A DNA stretch of 64,000 nucleotides from Chloranthus sessilifolius (lineage: Eukaryota > Streptophyta > Magnoliopsida > Chloranthales > Chloranthaceae), in assembly GCA_021018995.1 (NCBI GenBank), contig CM037585.1, positions 121,046,331-121,110,330 on the forward strand, given 5' to 3'. Below, one piece after another: positions 56,944 to 64,000 of the stretch (position 1 is the first letter of the stretch; the number at the start of each line of letters is the position of its first letter). A program made the position numbers and the translations under genes. The notes beneath the pieces were generated by a model. It was not told the DNA's origin. It worked only from the letters and a program-made list of their open reading frames with translations, and searched no databases.

Positions 56944-57248
56944 AATGATTGCTTTAAATCAGAAGATAGAGATCGTCTTCGCTCCAATCTTTCACACAAG
57001 GGATCTCCAATCAATGAACATACCATCAAACGGTCAGTTTTCAATTCCAAATGGCACAAATCTCGAAAATGGTCCTGAAGTCACATTTGCACATGATGTG
57101 TGCCATGTGATTTTACGGCCACTTTTTGGGATTTGTGACATGTGGAATCGAAAAATGACGTATGATAGTACGTTCATGGCATCAAGATTTCTTATGTGGA
57201 AAATTGGAGCGAAACAGGATCTCCATCCTCTTATTTAAAGCAATCAAT
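56944..57248. mobile_element. Foldback (MITE-like) element 2
   Basis: The outer edges are TGATTGCTTTAAATCAGAAG and, in reverse complement at 57225-57248, the same motif (TTATTTAAAGCAATCA). Inner arms carry CAATCTTTCACACAAGGGAT against TTCTTATGTGGAAAATTGG. It is related to element 1 in its inner words. Confidence 0.75.
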
Positions 57249-57309
57249 GATGTTGGGTTCTATTAAAGGTACCCATTATATAAACAATCCACATGCACCG
57301 AATCTTTAT

Positions 57310-57680
57310 GAGCACCCACGGTGAAATGCATTGATTGCATTTAATTAGATAATGTAGATCGTTTATCGTCCCAATCATTTTCAGGATGGATCTTGATATC
57401 ATGAGCATGCCATCCAACCATCCGTATTTGAGATCGCAAGGCACATATCCCAGAAAGGGTCAAAAAATACGAATTGACAGTCATTACCCCCAAACCTGAT
57501 TTTAAGATCAATTTTTTAGGATGTGTGCTGCGTGAAATAAAAAAAACGAACCGTCTGATTGTATGCTCATGATATAAAAATTCATTGTGAAAAAAATTTG
57601 ACGAAAAATGATCTCGATCGTCAGATTCAAAGCATGTAATTAATGAGTTTCAGAGTGGGTGAAGTATCTCAAATTTCATG
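57310..57680. mobile_element. Foldback (MITE-like) element 3
   Basis: The edges are CACCCACGGTGAAATGCATTG and, in opposite sense, CAAAGCATGTAATTAATG with GAGTGGGTGAA. The middle carries GGATCTTGATATCATGAGCAT against ATGCTCATGATATAAAAATTC. It belongs to the same family as elements 1 and 2. Confidence 0.7.
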
Positions 57681-57699
57681 GGTGAATTTAAAGTAAGGT

Positions 57700-57913
57700 T
57701 GTTAATGGGCTTGGTCATGGCCCGACCCTAGCCCGGCCTGGGCTGTCAAGGGGTCAGCCCGATCCTAGCCATGCATAGGGCGGGCACCCTAACCCAAGCC
57801 CGACATAAGGCAAACAGAGCTGGGCAAGGTTGTGGGATATTCTTCTCTTTTAAAATTATTTTATACTATATATACGTATTTTTTAAAACAAAGTTATACT
57901 ATAAATTTAATGT

Positions 57914-57974
<61 letters not shown>

Positions 57975-58147
57975 TAGCTATGGTCGGGCTTAATTAAGTT
58001 GGCCTCACATGGCCATGCCCTAACCCCGCCCAATTTTTACCAAGCTTTCACTATCTAAGCCCGACCATGTATATGACCCCGATTTATTCCCTACAAAATC
58101 ACATTTTTTTCGGGTTGGGTTGCTAACAAACAACTTCAATATAGCCA

Positions 58148-58192
<45 letters not shown>

Positions 58193-58209
58193 CTTTTACA
58201 TAGATATAT
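57700..58209. repeat. GCCCGACC-rich block with TA microsatellites
   Basis: Words such as GGCCCGACC, CAGCCCGATCC and AAGCCCGACC occur on both sides of a TA run of about 57 bp (57915-57971). A second TA run is at about 58148-58186. It probably represents another small non-autonomous element, comparable with 37590-37860. Confidence 0.55.
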
Positions 58210-58359
58210 ATATAAACGACTGCTTTAGGGAGTCGATTTATTTACCACTACTTTTTTAATTTAAATGACGGACCTAGACCGTCAAGATTTTATCGACTAA
58301 TTATGGCCGTCGTTTATCCCGCCCCACTAATGTAGTTTTTTTCTCATTTTCACGTAGTG
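58210..58359 (-). repeat. CACTA 2 right subterminal and terminal region
   Basis: It contains AACGACTGCTTTAGG, GACGGACCTAGACCGTC (a palindrome) and CCGTCGTTTATC, then the terminal repeat ending GTAGTG at 58359. Confidence 0.75.
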
Positions 58360-58424
58360 ACAGGAACCTCTCTTTGTCCTTCTCTTCCTCCACTACGTCC
58401 TCCTCTGAACTTAGGGGCCATAGC
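58360..58424 (-). pseudogene. Gypsy 2: start of gag
   Basis: The - strand opens with ATG at 58419-58421 and MAPKFRGGRSGG-like residues, matching the start MAPRFRGRGRGR of gypsy 1 gag. It is bounded left by the CACTA 2 end and right, within three bases of the ATG, by the T1 solo LTR. Fossil fragment. Confidence 0.85.
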
Positions 58425-58827
58425 TGTAATAACCCAAAAAATTGTGTTAAACGGCGACCTTGGGATCCGTGCCCGACTGGTCATAGGTTTGACTAAATAG
58501 GAGTTCACTAGTTAACTTGAGAAGTGATGAACAGATGTGATGTGAATATGATGTAAGTATGTGGAGTGTAATGTGAATATGGGGTCACATACACCTATCT
58601 AGGTGTATGTGCTTAACACCAAGACCAGAGGGATATAAGGGTTTAATAACCCTATTTCTCTTTTATTTGAACTATTGAAGAGAGAGTTAAGAGGAGAGAG
58701 AGAGAAGTAAAGAGGAGTTATTGAGGAGGGGGGTGAATGCAAATCAAAGGGTAGATAAGGGCATTCATTGACGGATTCAAAGCGTTCGGGATCGTGAAAT
58801 GAGTGATGGAACCCTAGGCATCAAAAC

Positions 58828-61033
58828 TGTAATATCCCTGATATTTTGACGTATTTTTCATATACCTCGGTAAGCGTGTCCGAAAAATATTGTGAAATAT
58901 TTTATTTTGATAAGCTAGGCTTATAATACGACTAATGGTCAAAGGAATTAGCCTAGAGAGGTGTGCAAGTCAAGTAAACGATAACTTACACAAGAAGGTT
59001 GGTGTTAGTATTTAGCACCGGATAGGTTCCAACTTAAGTAGATAAGTTACAAATAATGAAATCTAGATATTTATTTGTGCTTAACTTTGGCTATAAGAGA
59101 GAGTGCAAGAGAAGTTTCACTTCTCTCTCTCGTTGGAATTAAGCCTTTAAGGACTTGCCTCATTTGATCCCAGATCTTGGAAGTTTGAGAGCTCCTCTTT
59201 CCATCTCAACCATTGATTAGATTAGTGCTTGAATTCTGATCAGTTTGAATTATTGAAATAGAAGAGTGATGTGGAGAGTGAGAAAATCTGTGTGATCTTG
59301 TTGATTGATGAGGTTGTAGCCACCCCTTTTGATGGACTGATTTGAAGATCTAAAACCTTTGAGATTGGAGATTTATTCCAGACGTGAATCGGTGCAAAGG
59401 AAGCAATGAATTAAGCTAAAAGAGGTAACCCTTGAAACCTCCTTATGTAAATTTGTTGGGTTTTGTTAGAATTTAAGATATGTATTCAATATAAAAGATT
59501 GGATGGCTGTGTTGAAACTAAGGAAAAAGAATCCGGGCATGTCGAGTTAACAGCCACAGAACCTGAAGAATTCGACTGTCGATTTGAAAATCGACTGTCG
59601 AATTTGGAATTCGACTATCGATTTGGAAATCGACAGTCGAAATGAGTTTTTTGGCCTGAGACAGAATTCTGAAATTCGATGGTCGAATTTGAAATCGACC
59701 ATCGAATTTCAAATTCGACCAACGAATTTGAATTCGATGGTCGAATTCTGTCCTGCTTATGGCTTTTGAAAGTTTTGTTGGATTTTTATTCTGTAAGCTT
59801 TTAGGTTGATTTTTGGGTTCTACATTAACACAGAGAATGTTAATATATGTAGGTTTTGACTATTGGGAGTCCTTGAAGAGGACTGTTTGTGCTAGACTTA
59901 GAAACTTCTTGGTTAAGGTAGGGGAACCCAAATTGTTATTTGCATAAATTTATAAGCATAAACTGTTTTCGGCAATTTCTTTTAGAAGCATTAATTTTGG
60001 AAATTCTGTCATACACTGCATAAATAAAACTTAGAATATATGATACAAATCTTAAAATTTGGAACTTTGTTATGACTAAGAACTTTGAAATTTGAACCTC
60101 AAGAACTTTAAACTTGAATCGTAACTTTGAAAATCGAAATATGTTATGAAGAATAAGCTTTGTTATGTATTAGCTTTTGCATTTGATTTAGGGTTCATAA
60201 GCACGATGCCCTAGAGATGATTACTTTGGCGCAAGTTTCCCTCATAGCGTAGGGGCTTGTTGCATTTTCAAATGGGTTCATGAGCAGCGATGGTCGAGAG
60301 GGTTTTCCCATCGGTCACGTAGTCCGCTCTCATGCTATAGGAAATTTGGGAGATAAAATTAAGTTATAAATTTAAGATAAGAAGCATGCTAAATCGTAAC
60401 ACTTTGAACACTTTAGATTATATTATCGCTTTGACTCGTGGATTAGAACCGAGATTTAATTTGAAAAGCATCATTGAAAAACCATATTTGATCCGATTCC
60501 GCCTTTTGAAAACCTTTACTTATAAAGAAATGCAAATAGATCTGCTTCCTCTATTGAGCTTGGTCGTTAGCTCACCTCGACTATACGCCATAAAAATAGA
60601 CTGACCTTGGGACAGAGGATCCGGAGAACTCTGATTATATTCCCGAGGAGGATTTGGACATACCAGTTGAGGAGTTCTTTCCGTGATCTTAGATCCTGTG
60701 TTTTCTTTTGGTATTTTGTCTGGATATTATTTTGGAATATTGGGCCCTAGGCCTTTATTTTGGTTCTTTTGGTATCACTCGAGGCACCATTATTGTGAAC
60801 CACTATTTTAGGTGATCGGATTGGCCATCACCGGTGGTTCTTCTTGGTTCCTCACAGTGATATATCTAATTTTGTTATATGAAGCTTTTATTTTTGGATT
60901 AACAATGTTGCCTCTGTCTTTAGACCTTTGTTTATGTTGTCGGCTTCTGTTTGTTACGGCTTATTGAGAAATCAATAAGTTGATGAACCGGCCTTTCCTA
61001 TACCTTAGGGATTGGAAAAGTCGGGTCGTCACA
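58828..61033 (+). mobile_element. Solo LTR, family T3, nested in T1
   Basis: This + strand LTR of 2206 bp runs from TGTAATATCCCTG to GGGTCGTCACA, with exact duplication AAAAC (58823-58827 and 61034-61038). It is a close relative of 53592-55846. It contains the TTCGA array at 59568-59752 and the hairpin at 60798-60840. It is among the youngest insertions in this stack. Confidence 0.93.
59568..59752. repeat. TTCGA-type quasi-palindrome array in the + strand T3
   Basis: TTCGACTGTCGAT, TTCGATGGTCGAA and related units recur about ten times. The position, 740-925 bp from the LTR start, agrees with the - strand copy. Confidence 0.88.
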
Positions 61034-61211
61034 AAAACCCAACAAATCTATCCCTTGATGGGATTCTTGAGGTAAGTTTTAAATTGAAGCTAATGCATAG
61101 ATGTAGGATGATTAAATTCTGTCAAATATGCTTAGAAGAGTAGATTGAAGGCTTAGAAAAGAAAGGATAGAGATTTGGAAGAACAGCCCAAAAGGGGTCT
61201 GAATCTGGCCA

Positions 61212-61683
61212 AATCGAGTAATCGAAATGGGAGTTCGATTGATCGATTTTGGCCCAGAGGTTGAAAAGTCATGAAAGCCAGATTTCGATTAATCGAAAGG
61301 AATTTTGATTAATCGATTTGGATTTTGATTAGTCGATTTGGAAATCGACTAATCGACTGGGAAGCTCCAGCCACTGGAGAAATGAAACCTGGGGAAATCG
61401 ACTAATCGAATTGGGATTTCGATTAATCGATTTCGGATTTCGATTAATTGATTTGGGATCGATTAATCGATTTTGAAATCTCGATTACTCAATTTAAGAA
61501 TCGACTGCCTTATGTTGGAGACCTCGATTAATCGATTTGGGATTGATTAATCGAATTTGAATCTCGATTAATCAATTTTGAGAATCGATTAATCGATTTT
61601 AGTTTCGATTAATCGATTTTGGGAATCGATTAATCGAATTGCATTTCAATTAATCGATTTTGGAAATCGATTAATCGACTTTG
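61212..61683. repeat. TCGATTAATCGA palindrome array in the + strand T1
   Basis: About 20 copies of TCGATTAATCGA or near variants with irregular spacing. With the T3 insert removed they start about 575 bp from the LTR start, the same as in the copy at 39255-41917. Confidence 0.92.
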
Positions 61684-63258
61684 ACAGTTTTGCTTAAACT
61701 TTATAGTTAACTTTGAGATTCAGGGAGGGTCTTGGACCTTCTTTGTTGCATCTTTAGTGATGAGTTACATGTGTTATGTTGTACCATAGGTGGTACGTAT
61801 GATCATAAGCACAAGGAGCCGCGTGAGACCTTGATGCTAGAAGTTTTAAAGACTTGAGGTAGGGAACACCTTGAACATGTACTTTAATTTCAAGAGCATG
61901 TATATAGTGATATAATTATCAAATTGAAGTTGTTTTAAAATTATGAAAAGCTTTATGAAAATGGGTGCGTGTGTGACACCAAAAATGTGATAAAGACATC
62001 TGTGTGATGCAAGTAACTAAGGAAAAGTAATCTAATGAGATTGAGACATCCCCAGGGGATAAGGAAGTAATAAAGGCATCAGGTGTGATGCGGGTATGTA
62101 CACATCCCAGGGATGTATACATAGGATTGAATAATTACTGTTGAGGCTTAACTGATATAAGATAGCACACTTACACGGTGAACAACTATATGTAATGCAC
62201 ATGATATTTTTGTTATTTGAGGTTTGGAGGATACCCCACCGACGTTGCAGGATACCCACGATTGATGCGGCAGGATATCTGTGACCGGTACGATGGCGAA
62301 TCCGTACACCAGCACGGAGGTTTATCCGTGACCGTAAATACATCCCAGGGATGTTGTGTGATTTTTAACCCCGCCGCCTAGTGAGAAAGGGGCTTGGGTC
62401 GTATTCCCAGGGAATACATTTTTACAACTGTCTAATTAGATGACGATGAAGGGTATCTCATCGGGGCTCGATGCTATATTGCTCAGGGATTACTTAAGTT
62501 GAAGATTTAAGTTTTGCTTTAAGCCTGTTCAGTGTCATTCATGATTAAATCAACAGTAAAGTAATACATGCAACTTACCAGTAAATTGAGTATAAATCAT
62601 CTATTTTTAATTGGTTTTCTAGCAAATGCATAGATTCATTATGCTTTGAATATCATGAAATATATGTGAGTTTTGACTTATATGTTCATTGTGTTGTTCC
62701 CTATTGAGCTAAGATGTAGCTCACCCTTTTAGACTATACGTCGCAGGTCCACTGATAGCAGCAACGGAGGTTTCGGGGGACGTGGATCCGGGTGATTTAG
62801 ATTACGTACCTGGAGACGAGTTGGAGCCTCCTCCCGAGGACTTTTTCTAGGTGACTCTGCTGGGCACTTTGGTAGAGAGTCAGTTTTGTGAGCAGATTAG
62901 TGCGGCTTGGTATATCAAGCCTTCATTTGTGAGCAGATTAGTGCAGCTTGGTATATCAAGCCTTCATTTGTGAAACAATGTAATTAAACTAGATTATTCT
63001 TTTGGCGAACCATCTAGGGTGATCTGATTATCACCGATGGTTCGGGTCGGTTCTCTATTCATGCAGTGGCATGAAAGTAGAACTGTCTTTTGAATATGCC
63101 AGTTGGGCATATTAACGTTTTCTGCTTTAATGAGATTAATTGCTTTATTTATTATGTGGTGCTTGTTATACCAATGTTTCATGCTAAGCTTTGGGGCACG
63201 GTCTGGAGGATTGTGCTAATGGCACAGGTTTCAGGGTATCAAAATCTAGGCTGTCACA

Positions 63259-63369
63259 ATAGCACTGGTCTGTCATTGTGAAAACAATAATATTGATCAG
63301 TACATAAATTATAAAAATAATCCAACATGAATCTGTAGTTCAACCTAAAGCCTAGGCTCTGATACCAAC
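63259..63369 (-). other. Gypsy 2 leader and primer-binding site
   Basis: The leader continues from the gag start once the T1 insert is taken out. At 63355-63367 the sense strand reads TGGTATCAGAGCC, complementary to initiator tRNA-Met, two bases from the LTR edge. This links the gag piece at 58360-58421 with the LTR at 63370. Confidence 0.88.
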
Positions 63370-63836
63370 TGTGACAGCCAGGATTTTCGCGCTCCACCGC
63401 GCCATCAGGATCATGCTCTGGATGATCCCTGGGGCAAAACAAAGAGTGTCTCCTTGTCTAGTGGAAATCAGAGCAGACACGGTCCAATAGTGGCAGATCG
63501 AGTCATCATATAAGGCTCAAAAGAAATAAAGAAATAAAATAATGTATGTGTGTATATAAAAAGAATATACATCCTCAAAAAGAATCAAGAAGAACCACTG
63601 GTGATGGGCATCCATCACCCAAAACAATGGTTCCCGATGGTGGTTCCTATAGAATATATATGAATATGAGTATAACATCTACAGTAAAAATATACAAAAA
63701 GTGGCCACTAGGTGTACAAAAGACAATAAAGAAACCCAAAATACAAGACTAATATACCCAGGCTAAGGGTAAAACTCGTCGGCCAGGATATCGGTCTTCT
63801 CGTTCTCGACCTCAGCCTCTGTCTCTGATTTATAGT
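63370..63836 (-). repeat. Gypsy 2 5' LTR, inner part (family T5)
   Basis: The left edge TGTGACAGCC and the next 450 bp match the T5 solo LTR from 6440, including ATCATGCTCTGGATGAT, GAAATCAGAGCAGACAC and the hairpin (63592-63634). It is interrupted at 63836/63837 by CACTA 3. The rest lies beyond the window. Confidence 0.85.
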
Positions 63837-64000
63837 CACTACGTGAAAATCGACAAAAAACAACAGCCCAAAACCGTTGTAAATGGCATAAGTAACGGTT
63901 TTGAGCCGTTGTAAGGGCCGTTGTTTATAGAGCAGTGGGTTTTATAAACAACGGCCTGAAATCGTTGTTTATTTACCAGATAAACCACGGTTGATGTCCA
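63837..64000 (+). mobile_element. CACTA 3: left end, cut by the window edge
   Basis: It starts CACTACGTGAAAATCG, almost the same as the CACTA 2 right end, preceded by AGT (63834-63836), the expected left target duplication. Subterminal words AACGGTTTTGAGCCGTT, ACAACGGCC and CCGTTGTTTAT recur on both strands within 160 bp. The other end should be followed by AGT. Confidence 0.8.

Larger units (their letters stand above)
46555..58359 (-). mobile_element. CACTA 2: decayed En/Spm-type transposon
   Basis: The left end is CACTACATGAAAATGAGG, and the right end in reverse complement is CACTACGTGAAAATGAG. ACA flanks both ends (46552-46554 and 58360-58362), the 3-bp target duplication. Without the element the gag of gypsy 2 continues. 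Inside are Transposase_24-like remnants (- strand), but no TNP2 region, so it is non-autonomous. Later or captured inserts are a T2 solo LTR, a plastid atpB-atpE piece, a LINE fragment, a T3 solo LTR and a set of foldback elements. Confidence 0.88.
58425..63258 (+). mobile_element. Solo LTR, family T1, in the gypsy 2 leader
   Basis: This + strand LTR runs from TGTAATAACCC to GGCTGTCACA. It is flanked by the exact duplication ATAGC (58420-58424 and 63259-63263). It is itself interrupted by a T3 solo LTR (58828-61033); without that it is about 2623 bp, close to the 2663 bp of its relative at 39255. It holds a TCGATTAATCGA array at 61212-61683 and the hairpin at 63007-63044. Confidence 0.92.

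Noticed and set aside
57771-57977. Frame ending in Tyr-Ile repeats
   Set aside because: It is translation of the TA microsatellite.
62032-62343. Frame of 103 codons on the - strand
   Set aside because: It lies in the T1 LTR in a block shared with T2 and T4 LTRs and has no domain.

Overview
The window is plant nuclear DNA, most likely from a eudicot. The evidence is Ty3/gypsy chromovirus (Tekay-like) and Tat/Athila-like elements, CACTA transposons carrying plant TNP2 transposase, captured fragments of plant genes (HMGB, cyclophilin CYP59, chloroplast-type DnaJ, an LHCA antenna protein) and a plastid atpB-atpE insert. The species cannot be told. I see no intact host gene; almost every stretch can be assigned to a transposable element, as expected of old, gene-poor heterochromatin.

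Left part (1-24735). A 5'-cut Tat/Athila-like element on the + strand (1-4557, 3' LTR 2791-4557) faces a second, inverted element of the same kind on the - strand. The second element survives in three pieces: 4558-5123, 10959-11403 and 21921-24735. The first gap holds a solo LTR (T4, 5124-10958) that itself contains another solo LTR (T5, 6440-9214). A 706-bp tandem duplication spans their junction. The second gap holds a complete but broken Tekay-like element, 'gypsy 1' (11404-21920, - strand, LTR family T6).

Right part (24736-64000). An older Ty3 chromovirus-like element, 'gypsy 2' (- strand), is cut up by later insertions. Its RT/PR piece is 24736-26138, its PR/gag piece 45031-46554, its gag start 58360-58421, and its leader, PBS and 5' LTR lie at 63259-63836. 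CACTA 1 (26139-45030, TSD TTA), CACTA 2 (46555-58359, TSD ACA), a solo LTR (T1, 58425-63258, TSD ATAGC) and CACTA 3 (63837 to the window edge) all landed in it. These carry further insertions: solo LTRs at 39255-41917 (T1, TSD GCAGT), 47210-49450 (T2, TSD CGCCA), 53592-55846 (T3) and 58828-61033 (T3, TSD AAAAC).

CACTA 1 still shows a multi-exon transposase gene (TNP2, DUF4218, DUF4216, Transposase_24 regions). It has picked up fragments of at least five host genes, most with introns in place: HMGB, an RRM protein, CYP59, DnaJ and LHCA.

The most unusual signal is shared by the LTRs. Every family has, in its 5' half, an array of short CG-containing palindromes whose sequence differs between families (for example TTGATCGATCAA, TCGATTAATCGA, CTCGCTCGAGCGAG) while symmetry and position are kept. 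Each Tekay-like family also has a small hairpin about 155-270 bp from its 3' end whose stem pairs change together between families. T1 to T6 are my labels for LTR families in this window.
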